DNA of 12,614 nt from an uncultured Acidaminococcus sp. (GTDB lineage Bacteria > Bacillota > Negativicutes > Acidaminococcales > Acidaminococcaceae): positions 1 to 12,614 of the forward strand of contig UPXT01000059.1 in NCBI GenBank assembly GCA_900538365.1, read 5' to 3'. The notes beneath the pieces are model-generated. The model saw only the letters and a program-made list of their open reading frames with translations, had not been told where the DNA came from and searched no databases. This document shows positions 1 to 6,534 of the stretch, piece after piece (position 1 is the first letter of the stretch; every line of letters begins with the position of its first letter). A program made the position numbers and the translations under genes.

Positions 1-40
1 AACGTACTTGTACGTCGCCAGTAATATGAGGGCTATGCCC

Positions 41-90
41 GAAAATGAAAAACCACCCGCTATGCGGGTGGATAGTTATTTCATTTTTCC
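41..90 (+). terminator. Terminator for the unseen upstream gene, possibly bidirectional
   Basis: CCACCCGC (53-60) pairs perfectly with GCGGGTGG (64-71) around a 3-nt loop. An A-rich flank (41-52) faces a T-rich flank (72-88), and GAAAATGAAA can partly pair with the TTTCATTTTT side. Plus-strand transcripts meet an interrupted T tract after the hairpin. On the minus strand the hairpin is followed by TTTTTCATTTTC, so it could work both ways. It separates whatever lies left of the window from the pyk promoter. Confidence 0.75.
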
Positions 91-136
91 TCGTAAAAAG
101 AAGGTAAAGAAATCGTCCTTTTCTTGTCAAAGGGAT

Positions 137-165
137 TTGCCCCGCTACTTTCTTTGTAGTACAAT
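137..165 (+). promoter_or_regulatory. Sigma-A promoter for the pyk leader RNA
   Basis: TTGCCC (137-142) and TACAAT (160-165) are separated by 17 bp, which predicts a start near 172. The pyk start codon is at 424, so a transcript from here would carry an unusually long leader of about 250 nt. No other good promoter is apparent between here and pyk. Confidence 0.6.
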
Positions 166-171
166 GAAGCT

Positions 172-423
172 AGTCAGTTTCAGGAGATATCACTTGACGG
201 ATGGCTTCGAGGAAGGTTCCAACCCTTTTTCTGGATTGGCTCCGTACCAATCTTCTTCTGGATGGAATTTTTTCTTACTCCTAAATGGCATCCGTAGGCA
301 TCGCCAATAGCGGGAGATAGGCTTCATTTCCTGGCTCTCCTGCTTTTTTTGCAGGAACGGTTGAAAACAAAACCAAAGACCCTCCCCAGTGGGAAGAAAG
401 GTCAAGATAAAGGAGTTCTTATC
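172..423 (+). promoter_or_regulatory. Structured pyk leader RNA (attenuator, riboswitch-like, or separate ncRNA)
   Basis: This stretch has no convincing gene, but several helices can be drawn. ACGGATG (197-203) pairs with CATCCGT (289-295). GAGGAAGG (209-216) pairs with CCTTTTTC (224-231). GGATTGG (233-239) pairs with CCAATCT (247-253). CAGGAGA (181-187) can pair with TCTCCTG (336-342), the same bases used by the terminator at 310-350. Just before the pyk ribosome-binding site, GACC (378-381) pairs with GGTC (400-403), enclosing TCCC (383-386) paired with GGGA (391-394). A promoter followed by a folded ~180-nt segment, a terminator and then a start codon is the usual layout of a transcription-attenuation leader. 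I do not recognise a named riboswitch class or T-box sequence in it. A stand-alone RNA ending at the terminator, such as 6S RNA, is the main alternative. Confidence 0.45.
310..350 (+). terminator. Intrinsic terminator inside the pyk leader
   Basis: GCGGGAGA (310-317) pairs with TCTCCTGC (336-343): 8 bp with one G-T wobble and an 18-nt loop, followed directly by seven T residues (344-350). It lies between the promoter at 137-165 and the pyk start at 424. Full termination here would silence pyk, so either it is conditional or pyk depends on readthrough. The 3' arm can also pair with 181-187, and CCTGC (339-343) can pair with GCAGG (351-355) across the T tract. Confidence 0.55.
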
Positions 424-2172
424 ATGAAAAAAACGAAGATTATCTGTACTTTGGGTCCGGCAACGGACAGAAAAGAGATCCTTGTCAAGATGATTGAAAA
501 CGGCATGGATTTGGCTCGCTTCAACTTTTCCCATGGCTCCCATGAGGAATGTGCCAAACGGTTGGCCCTGTTGAAGGAAGCCATTGCCGAAACAGGCCGT
601 GTCATTGGTTTTATCGGCGATACCAAAGGACCGGAAATGCGCCTGGGCTTATTTAAAGGAGATAAGGTGACACTGAAGGAAGGGGACGCCTTTATGCTGA
701 CCTCGGAAGCCTGCGAGGGTACGGCGGAAAAAGCCCATGTAAACTACAGCGGTCTGCCCCAAGAAGTGAAAAAGGGCGATACGATCCTCCTGAATGATGG
801 GAAACTGACCCTTCGTGTAGAATCAACGACGGCAACTGAAATCCGTACAACAGTCACCAACGGCGGGGAAATTTCTTCCCGTAAGCGTGTTGCTGTGCCA
901 GGGGCCATCTTAAAGCTGCCCTTTATGTCGGAAGCGGATGTGGCCGACATTACCTTTGCGGCAAATGCGGGAATGGACTATATTGCGGCTTCTTTTGTAC
1001 GCAGCGCCGATGATGCCATGCAGATTCGCCGCCTTCTGGAGAGCCTCGGCTCCAATATGGGCATCATTGCCAAGATTGAAAACCAGGAAGGCGTCGATAA
1101 CATTGATGAAATCCTGAAAGTTGTCGACGGCGTCATGGTCGCCCGCGGTGATTTGGGTGTCGAGATTCCTATGGAAGATGTCCCTGTTGTCCAAAAGCAG
1201 ATCATCGCAAAATGTAATGCCGCCGGTAAACCTGCCGTCACGGCAACACAGATGCTTGAGAGCATGATCACGAATTATCATGCCACACGTGCTGAGGCAA
1301 GTGATGTGGCAAATGCCATCTATGATGGGACCGATGCCATCATGCTGAGCGGTGAAACTGCTTCCGGTGCCTATCCTGTCGAAGCGGTGGAAACTATGAG
1401 CCGGATTGCCAAACGGACGGAGGCTTCCCTTGACTATGTGAATGTCTTTAAACATAAGGGTATTGGTGCACAGGTCCAGATGACGGATGCCATTTCCCAT
1501 GCCACCGTGCAGATTGCTCAGGAACTTGATGCCAACGTGATCCTGTCCATTACGGAATCTGGATACACGGCCCGCATGGTTGCTAAGTATCGTCCCCATG
1601 CCATGGTGGTCGGTGTTTCTCCGAAAGAAGAGAGCCTGCGCCGCATGGCGCTTTATTGGGGTGTCGTTCCCCTTAAGGGGCTCAATAAACCCAACACGGA
1701 CGCCCTCATTGACCTTGCCGTCAACGAAGCCAGAAATGCAGGTCTTGTCCGGAAAGGGGATTCGGTCATCGTTACGGCTGGTAAGAACGTAGGGAAAGTA
1801 GGAAGCACGAACCTCATCCAGGTTGTCAATGTCGGTGAAATTGTCGTCAAAGGGCAGGGCATTGGCCGTAAATCCGTTACGGGCGAAGTGGTCCGCGTAG
1901 AGCATTGCAGTGATGTCGATAAAATCAAAAAAGGCTCCATTCTTGTCTGTGCCGCCCTTGAAAATGAAATGGGCGCCAAAGCGGCCCAATCAGCGGGTAT
2001 CATTGCGGAAGAAGGCGGCTTTACTTCGCCTGCCGCCATTGTGGGCATCAATTTTGGGATTCCTGTAATTGTTGGGGCCGCTGGAGCCATGAAGGAACTG
2101 GAAGATGGCGATGTGGTGACCCTTGACGTAGAGTCCGGCACGGTCTATGCCGGGAAGATCAACGTCAAATAA
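424..2172 (+). CDS. pyk: Pyruvate kinase with extra C-terminal domain
   Basis: This 582-residue enzyme transfers phosphate from phosphoenolpyruvate to ADP, the last ATP-forming step of glycolysis, in the cytosol. Visible family motifs are FNFSHGS near 33-39, KGPEMR at 68-73, KIENQEG at 216-222 (K216 matches the catalytic lysine), MVARGDLGVEIP near 237-248, TATQMLESM at 272-280 and MLSGETASGAYP near 306-317. After the usual ~470-residue core comes a PEP-utilising-type C-terminal domain, as in Bacillus and Geobacillus Pyk, matching the family length of about 585. There the usual TSHAA motif reads TSPAA, with proline at residue 536. The start at 424 is chosen because AAAGGAG (409-415) lies 8 nt upstream and MKKTKIICTLGP is the normal N terminus. 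An in-frame ATG at 349 would add 25 residues but lacks such a site. The gene forms its own unit with a long leader and a terminator. Confidence 0.97.
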   Translation: MKKTKIICTLGPATDRKEILVKMIENGMDLARFNFSHGSHEECAKRLALLKEAIAETGRVIGFIGDTKGPEMRLGLFKGDKVTLKEGDAFMLTSEACEGTAEKAHVNYSGLPQEVKKGDTILLNDGKLTLRVESTTATEIRTTVTNGGEISSRKRVAVPGAILKLPFMSEADVADITFAANAGMDYIAASFVRSADDAMQIRRLLESLGSNMGIIAKIENQEGVDNIDEILKVVDGVMVARGDLGVEIPMEDVPVVQKQIIAKCNAAGKPAVTATQMLESMITNYHATRAEASDVANAIYDGTDAIMLSGETASGAYPVEAVETMSRIAKRTEASLDYVNVFKHKGIGAQVQMTDAISHATVQIAQELDANVILSITESGYTARMVAKYRPHAMVVGVSPKEESLRRMALYWGVVPLKGLNKPNTDALIDLAVNEARNAGLVRKGDSVIVTAGKNVGKVGSTNLIQVVNVGEIVVKGQGIGRKSVTGEVVRVEHCSDVDKIKKGSILVCAALENEMGAKAAQSAGIIAEEGGFTSPAAIVGINFGIPVIVGAAGAMKELEDGDVVTLDVESGTVYAGKINVK

Positions 2173-2208
2173 ACACTCGGATTGATGGACCTAAAAAACT
2201 TTACAATC

Positions 2209-2240
2209 AGCGTCACGGGTTTTCCCCGTGGCGCTTTTCT
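2209..2240 (+). terminator. Intrinsic terminator after pyk
   Basis: AGCGTCACGGG (2209-2219) pairs with CCCGTGGCGCT (2225-2235), 11 bp with one wobble around a 5-nt loop, followed by TTTTCT. It starts about 37 nt after the pyk stop and makes pyk a single-gene unit. Confidence 0.85.
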
Positions 2241-2320
2241 ATTCTTAACAATATTAAGGCTCTTTCGTGAATTTAAGATGGCGGCAATAGATGATTGTCC
2301 CGTTTTCTTGGGGTTCAATC

Positions 2321-2329
2321 TGCTACAAT
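2321..2329 (+). promoter_or_regulatory. Extended -10 promoter for the AEC permease gene
   Basis: TGCTACAAT at 2321-2329 matches an extended -10 element (TGnTATAAT). No good -35 is seen at the usual distance, as extended -10 promoters allow. The start would be near 2336, leaving a leader of about 20 nt before the ATG at 2357. Confidence 0.5.
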
Positions 2330-2356
2330 AGAAAGAAAATGGGGGAAGGTGAAGAT

Positions 2357-3265
2357 ATGGAAGGCTTTTGGCAGATGCTCTCCATCCAGATGCTGCTTTT
2401 TATCTATATGGCCATTGGCTATGGACTGCGTAAGGGGGGAATCCTCAAAGCAGAGGCGCGGGACGCTTTTACGGAATTTGTGATTCTTGTGACACTGCCG
2501 TGCATGATCTTTGAATCCTTCCAGATTGCACTCACTGTCGAGACGCTGCAAAAAGGGTTCCTGAGCCTGTTTATTGCTTCTTCTGTGGAAGTCTTTTCCC
2601 TTGTCATCAGTAGCGTGGCCTTTCGGTTCTGCAAAAAAGATGAGATTCCCATTATGCGCTATGGGACGCTTGTCAGTAACTCCGGATTTGCCGGTCTGCC
2701 GGTTATTGAAAATAGCTATGGGCTGGACGGTCTTTTTTATGCCAGCATCTACATCATCCCCACAAGGATCCTCATGTGGAGTGCGGGCATCAGCCTTTTT
2801 ACGACGGCACCGCGCTGGGAGCGCATCAAGATGGTCATGCTCAACCCGGGTATCATTGCCGTGGAACTGGGGTTTCTGCGGATGCTCTTTGAACCTAATC
2901 TGCCGCCTGTTGCCGTTAGTGCAATCCACGCCTTGGGTGAATGTACGACGCCCCTTGCCATGATCATTGTGGGGATGATTTTGGCAGAGATCCCGTTAAA
3001 GAGCCTCCTATCGGGTAAGGCCCTGCTCCTATCCGCTATCCGTCAGCTTTTTATGCCGTTGGTGCTCCTTTTGATCCTTCGCGGCCTTCACCTTGATCCC
3101 CTTCTGACGGCGGTTGCAGCCATCCTTACGGGGATGCCCATTGGATCTACGACGGCCATTCTTGCTGCAAAATATGGGGCCAATGCTGAATTTGCTTCTG
3201 CCTGCGTCTTTATCTCGACTGTGACAAGTCTTGTGACGGTGCCTTTCCTGGCCCTTTTCCTGTAA
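2357..3265 (+). CDS. AEC (auxin efflux carrier) family permease
   Basis: This 302-residue, very hydrophobic protein probably has about ten membrane helices in two five-helix halves. It is a member of the AEC secondary transporters, which in bacteria commonly move small organic acids such as malate. Supporting features are the N-terminal helix with IGYGLRKGGIL (20-30), SNSGFAGLPVI (107-117), NPGIIAVELGF (163-173), a helix with TTPLAMIIVGMILA near 200-215, and the closing GMPIGSTTAILAAKYG segment. The start at 2357 has GGAAGGTGA 4 nt upstream. Upstream in-frame ATGs at 2291 and 2339 have no comparable site, and one precedes the promoter. It is monocistronic, between the pyk terminator and a bidirectional terminator. 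The substrate cannot be read from sequence; the nearby pyk gives at most a weak hint of organic-acid metabolism. Confidence 0.88.
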   Translation: MEGFWQMLSIQMLLFIYMAIGYGLRKGGILKAEARDAFTEFVILVTLPCMIFESFQIALTVETLQKGFLSLFIASSVEVFSLVISSVAFRFCKKDEIPIMRYGTLVSNSGFAGLPVIENSYGLDGLFYASIYIIPTRILMWSAGISLFTTAPRWERIKMVMLNPGIIAVELGFLRMLFEPNLPPVAVSAIHALGECTTPLAMIIVGMILAEIPLKSLLSGKALLLSAIRQLFMPLVLLLILRGLHLDPLLTAVAAILTGMPIGSTTAILAAKYGANAEFASACVFISTVTSLVTVPFLALFL

Positions 3266-3311
3266 AAAAGAACTCCCAACAAATCCGGTGGAATTTGCTG
3301 GGAGATTTTTT
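3264..3311. terminator. Bidirectional terminator between convergent genes
   Basis: CTCCCA (3273-3278) pairs with TGGGAG (3299-3304). Above it, CAAAT (3280-3284) pairs with ATTTG (3293-3297) after one mismatch. The hairpin is flanked by AAAAAA on the left (3264-3269) and TTTTTT on the right (3306-3311), so each strand has a U tract. It ends the AEC permease gene on the plus strand and the acyltransferase gene on the minus strand, overlapping the latter's stop codon. Confidence 0.85.
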
Positions 3312-4428
3312 ATGCCTTATAGGGTAGATGCGTAAGAAGGCTTCTTTTAAGGGGCGGGATGAGGCGCTTCAAAAGACCGGCTGCAACATAGGAGACGGTA
3401 ATAAGGAGTACATAAAAGACGGGCATGGGGAACCGGTTAAAGGGAACAATGGCCCGATCAATCCAGTAGCTTAATTGGTCGAGAAAGAAGGGATGGATGA
3501 GGTAGATATAAAAGGAACGATCCGATACCTTTTCCAAAAGGGGCAGTTTCCCTTCGGGATAGCGGTCCAATACGGCACTGGCAAAGAGGATGAAGATGAC
3601 TGTATAGGTAAGGCCCGGTGTGGAAAGCTGCTGCAGGGCATTTGTCGTATCTTCAAGGGGCATGTGATGGATGAGGATCCAACGGTAGAAAATCAGCGTG
3701 TTGCAGCCTGCAGAAAGCACAAAGGACGCACCCAGGACTTTTTTCCATTTTCTGATGAAGGTAAGGAAGGCCTCATAATGACGGGCAATGACGCCGCCCA
3801 TCATAAAGACAAAGAGATAGAAGAAGGGAAAATAGTTCAGCCTGTATTGGAGCAGGTCGTAAAGCAAGGGCGTATCGACAACCCATTGCGGATAGGCCCA
3901 GAAGTGGGCACTGCCGCGGTATAGGAAAAGCTCCAAGATGAACAGAATGGATAGGCTGGAGCAAAGGCCCATGGCTTCCATTTTTTTCATGAGGCTTCGC
4001 CATAAGGGAAAGAGCAGATAGAACCACATGAGGATGACGAGAAAATAGATGTGATAATTTCCCAGCCCAAAAAAGAGGGTAAAAAGTACGTATTTAGGAT
4101 GCCACATGGCAAGGTTTCGGGCCATGAGACTTGCGACACCCATATAAAAGAGGCTTGTCACTACATAGGGAATCCCAATGCTCTTGAATCTCTTCTTGAT
4201 AAAGGCCCCATAATCCAAGGATTTTTCCAAGGGATGGGAATAAAAAAGGCCGTAGCCGGAGATGAAAAAGAAGGTGGGCACGCTGTAGCGGCTCAGGACT
4301 TCACACAAAAGATAGAGCCAGTTCCACGGTGTACCGGACTGCATGACAAGGTCACCGACATGGATGGCGACGACGCCCAGCATGGAAAGGGCGCGTAGAT
4401 GGTCAAAGATAATGTTTCGTTTTTTCAT
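3310..4428 (-). CDS. Acyltransferase family 3 membrane protein
   Basis: This 372-residue integral membrane protein with about ten predicted helices belongs to the acyltransferase-3 family. Members transfer acetyl or other acyl groups to sugars or envelope polymers across the cytoplasmic membrane. The N terminus carries the family signature FDHLRAL...IH, with R12 in front of the first helix and the conserved H23 at its end. Next comes SVPTFFFISGYGLF, then a basic KKRFKSIGIPY loop. The length fits the usual 330-400. The start is set by AGAGGAG (plus-strand 4436-4442), 7 nt upstream on the minus strand. It is the only minus-strand gene here, alone between a divergent promoter region and a shared terminator. 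Neither neighbour is a glycan-biosynthesis gene, so the acceptor is unknown; exopolysaccharide or cell-wall glycan O-acetylation is the family-level guess. Confidence 0.88.
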   Translation of the reverse strand: MKKRNIIFDHLRALSMLGVVAIHVGDLVMQSGTPWNWLYLLCEVLSRYSVPTFFFISGYGLFYSHPLEKSLDYGAFIKKRFKSIGIPYVVTSLFYMGVASLMARNLAMWHPKYVLFTLFFGLGNYHIYFLVILMWFYLLFPLWRSLMKKMEAMGLCSSLSILFILELFLYRGSAHFWAYPQWVVDTPLLYDLLQYRLNYFPFFYLFVFMMGGVIARHYEAFLTFIRKWKKVLGASFVLSAGCNTLIFYRWILIHHMPLEDTTNALQQLSTPGLTYTVIFILFASAVLDRYPEGKLPLLEKVSDRSFYIYLIHPFFLDQLSYWIDRAIVPFNRFPMPVFYVLLITVSYVAAGLLKRLIPPLKRSLLTHLPYKA

Positions 4429-4466
4429 GAAAGAGCTCCTCTAAACGGTGTTTCCTTAACTTATCA

Positions 4467-4472
4467 ATTATA
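4467..4472 (-). promoter_or_regulatory. Candidate -10 element for the acyltransferase gene
   Basis: The minus strand reads TATAAT here, about 40 nt upstream of the acyltransferase start. The -35 region 17 bp further up is a poor match, so this is a weak call. The 8-bp block ATTATAAT (4467-4474) contains a perfect TATAAT on both strands. Confidence 0.35.
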
Positions 4473-4509
4473 ATATACCCTACGGGAAAAGGCTATCGGA
4501 AAAATCAAC

Positions 4510-4538
4510 TGGTCAGATGAACTCTAGATTGATACAAT
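4510..4538 (+). promoter_or_regulatory. Promoter for the small membrane protein gene
   Basis: TGGTCA (4510-4515) and TACAAT (4533-4538) are 17 bp apart, and TG at 4530-4531 makes an extended -10 (TGATACAAT). The start would be near 4545, giving a leader of under 20 nt, too short for a riboswitch. Confidence 0.55.
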
Positions 4539-4563
4539 GAAAAATAAGAAAGGAGGGACCCAA

Positions 4564-5079
4564 ATGAATCATCATACGATGCGGGCCTTTGCGCGGGGGG
4601 CCTTTTTTTTGGCCTTTGCCCTTATGGTGCAGCAGCTGCGTCTTTTGCTCCCTTTGCCGCCTTTTGTGATGACGCTCATCATTGGGAGCCTTGTCAACCT
4701 GTCTTTGGTCCTTGCGGCGCGCTTTACGGCGCCTGCCGTACTGTGGGCCATGAGCGCGGCCCTGCCTGCGGTAGCCTTCATGCAAGGTCACCTTACCCTT
4801 CCCATCATGATTCCTGTGGTCTTTTTCTCAAATGCGGCCTATGCTTTTTTCTGTAAAGCATCGCAGCGCGCGTGCCTGCGCATCTTGGTGGCACCGCTTC
4901 TTAAAGCGTCCTGCATGACAGCAGCCTTTTTTGCCGTGAGCACCCTCTTTCAGATCGGGCCCCAACTTGTTTGGCGGTTCCTTCTGATCTATGGAGGCTT
5001 GCAGTGGGCGACCTCCTTTTTAGGCTGCCTCTTTTTCGAACTGATGGATCGGCGTCTTTCAGGAAAAGAAAGTGTATGA
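4564..5079 (+). CDS. Small membrane protein, likely ECF transporter S component
   Basis: This 171-residue, highly hydrophobic protein has about five to six membrane segments. Its size and topology suit the substrate-binding S component of an energy-coupling factor (ECF) vitamin or metal importer. Visible hallmarks are the N-terminal RAFARGAFFLAFAL helix with an AxxxA motif (A13 to A17), the kind S components use to dock on EcfT, followed by LRLLLPLPPF and an IGSLVN segment. The start at 4564 has AAAGGAGG (4549-4556) 7 nt upstream. No ecfA or ecfT gene is nearby, so if the call is right it would share a module encoded elsewhere (a group II ECF system). The substrate is unknown. It could instead be an uncharacterised membrane protein with a similar layout. 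It lies upstream of trkA with no clear terminator between, so read-through is possible. Confidence 0.6.
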   Translation: MNHHTMRAFARGAFFLAFALMVQQLRLLLPLPPFVMTLIIGSLVNLSLVLAARFTAPAVLWAMSAALPAVAFMQGHLTLPIMIPVVFFSNAAYAFFCKASQRACLRILVAPLLKASCMTAAFFAVSTLFQIGPQLVWRFLLIYGGLQWATSFLGCLFFELMDRRLSGKESV

Positions 5080-5117
5080 AATGATACAATCATATGGCTT
5101 TTTAGAAAGGCCCGTTA

Positions 5118-5123
5118 TATAAT
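5118..5123 (+). promoter_or_regulatory. Candidate -10 element for the trk operon
   Basis: A perfect TATAAT lies 40 bp ahead of the trkA start. The -35 region 17 bp upstream (TGGCTT, 5095-5100) is poor. A second option is TGATACAAT (5082-5090), an extended -10 overlapping the end of the preceding unit. Confidence 0.4.
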
Positions 5124-5163
5124 AGGTTGATATGCTTTTAGATTTGTTGTGGGGGAGTACAAA

Positions 5164-6522
5164 ATGCAAATTATCGTTGTCGGCTGCGGTAAGGTGGGAT
5201 GCAATATCGTCACGCAGCTTATCAAGGAAAACAATAATGTGACTGTCATTGATACCAATGCGGACCTTATCCACCATATTTCAACCAACTACGATGTAAT
5301 GGGTATCGTGGGCAATGGTTCGAGTTTCAATGTCCTGCGGCAGGCCGATCTTAAGCATGCGGACATGCTCATTGCCGTGACGGAAAGTGATGAAGTCAAT
5401 CTTTTGACCTGCGTCATTGCCAAACTCAATAACAGCGGCTGTCACACCATTGCCCGTGTGCGGAGTCCGCATTATTCGGAGGAAAGCCATTTCCTGCAAA
5501 AGGGTCTGAACCTTTCCATGACCATCAATCCGGAACTGGAAGCCGCCAAGGAAATAACGCGGCTCCTTAATTTTCCTACGGCAATCGATATTTTCAGCTT
5601 TGCCAAGGACCGCATCGATATGCTGCGCTTCCGCGTTCCCCAGCGGTCCATGCTCATTGGGATTTCCTTAAAGCAGCTGGCCCAGCTGACAACCAATAAT
5701 CTGCTTATCTGCATCATTGAACGCAACAGCGAGATCATTGTTCCTAATGGGGACACGGTCATCATGAGCGGTGATATTCTTACCATTATGGCTATGCCCA
5801 GCGAAGTAGAGGAATTTTTCCGCAAAATCGGGGTCAAGACGAATAAAGCGGAAAACGTCATGATCGTTGGCGGTGGGGCTACGAGTTATTATTTGGCTAA
5901 GCTTCTTTCCAGCCGGGATATCCGCGTGACCATCATCGAAAAGGATATGAAACGCTGCGAAGAACTTGTGGATGCCCTGCCCAATGTGACCGTCGACTGT
6001 GGGGACGGGACGGACCGTCAGCTGCTTGACGAGGAACATTTGGAAAATATGGACGGTTTTGTGGCCTGTACCGGCATCGACGAAGTTAACGCTATCCTTT
6101 CCCTTTACGTCATGAACCGCGTGAAGAAAAAGGTCGTCACAAAGCTGAACCATGTCGATTTTGGAGAACTTTTGGATAATCTCCATCTGGACAGCGTCAT
6201 CAATCCAAAGGAGATTACGGCCCAAAAGATCGTGCAGTATGTCCGGGCTGCCGGCAACAGCATGGAGTCCAATGTAGAGACCCTCTATCGCCTTATGAAT
6301 GGGCGCGTCGAAGCCATGGAATTTTTCATTGATAAGGATTCCCTGGTAACAGGGCAGAAGCTCGTCGATATGAAAATCAAGGACGGCGTCATCATTGCCG
6401 GAATCCTGCGCAGCGGCAAGCTCATTATCCCAGGCGGTCAGGATGAATTCCGGATTGGGGATACGGTCATTGTTGTAACAACCCATATCGGGTTCCACGA
6501 TATTTATAATATTTTGAAATAA
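5164..6522 (+). CDS. trkA: Trk potassium uptake regulatory subunit TrkA
   Basis: TrkA is the cytosolic ring-forming subunit that binds nucleotides (NAD(H), ATP/ADP) and gates the TrkH potassium channel. The 452 residues form the usual tandem repeat of two RCK units. The first Rossmann fold begins IIVVGCGKVG (3-12) and ends beta strand 2 with the acidic D30. A TrkA-C domain follows near 140-220. The second Rossmann fold begins VMIVGGGATS near 231-240, and a second TrkA-C domain ends the protein. Length and architecture match E. coli-type TrkA rather than the single-domain KtrA. The start at 5164 follows GGGGGAG (5151-5157) by 6 nt. A GTG 15 bp earlier overlaps that site and would add five residues. 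trkH follows after 12 bp, so the two subunits are cotranscribed. Confidence 0.96.
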   Translation: MQIIVVGCGKVGCNIVTQLIKENNNVTVIDTNADLIHHISTNYDVMGIVGNGSSFNVLRQADLKHADMLIAVTESDEVNLLTCVIAKLNNSGCHTIARVRSPHYSEESHFLQKGLNLSMTINPELEAAKEITRLLNFPTAIDIFSFAKDRIDMLRFRVPQRSMLIGISLKQLAQLTTNNLLICIIERNSEIIVPNGDTVIMSGDILTIMAMPSEVEEFFRKIGVKTNKAENVMIVGGGATSYYLAKLLSSRDIRVTIIEKDMKRCEELVDALPNVTVDCGDGTDRQLLDEEHLENMDGFVACTGIDEVNAILSLYVMNRVKKKVVTKLNHVDFGELLDNLHLDSVINPKEITAQKIVQYVRAAGNSMESNVETLYRLMNGRVEAMEFFIDKDSLVTGQKLVDMKIKDGVIIAGILRSGKLIIPGGQDEFRIGDTVIVVTTHIGFHDIYNILK

Positions 6523-6534
6523 TGGGGTGAGGCC

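Noticed and set aside
1..29. Possible 3' end of an upstream gene (stops at 22-24 and 27-29 in two plus frames)
   Set aside because: Fewer than ten codons are visible, so neither frame nor family can be judged; only the following terminator supports an upstream gene.
8..310. Open frame of 100 codons on the plus strand ahead of pyk
   Set aside because: It starts with TTG without a ribosome site, runs through the terminator at 53-71 and the promoter at 137-165, and has no recognisable protein features.
190..543. Minus-strand open frame of 117 codons over the pyk leader and pyk start
   Set aside because: It begins inside pyk on the opposite strand, and its composition looks like a translated leader with no family resemblance.
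910..1989. Long minus-strand open frame (359 codons) inside pyk
   Set aside because: It is entirely antisense to an unmistakable pyruvate kinase. Its His/Asp/Phe-rich composition is typical of a shadow frame, and no promoter or ribosome site supports it.
2244..2258. Small inverted repeat CTTAA/TTAAG between pyk and the AEC gene
   Set aside because: The 5-bp AT-rich arms are short enough to occur by chance, and it lies well upstream of the -10 element; no operator family is recognised.
2173..2356. Search for a small gene between pyk and the AEC gene
   Set aside because: Only a terminator and a promoter are supported; no frame with a ribosome site was found.
3475..3924. Plus-strand open frame (149 codons) inside the acyltransferase gene
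   Set aside because: It is antisense to a clear membrane acyltransferase. Its charged sequence is the reverse of hydrophobic codons, and no family is recognised.
5668..6498. Minus-strand open frame (276 codons) inside trkA
   Set aside because: It is a shadow of the well-supported trkA reading frame with no independent evidence.
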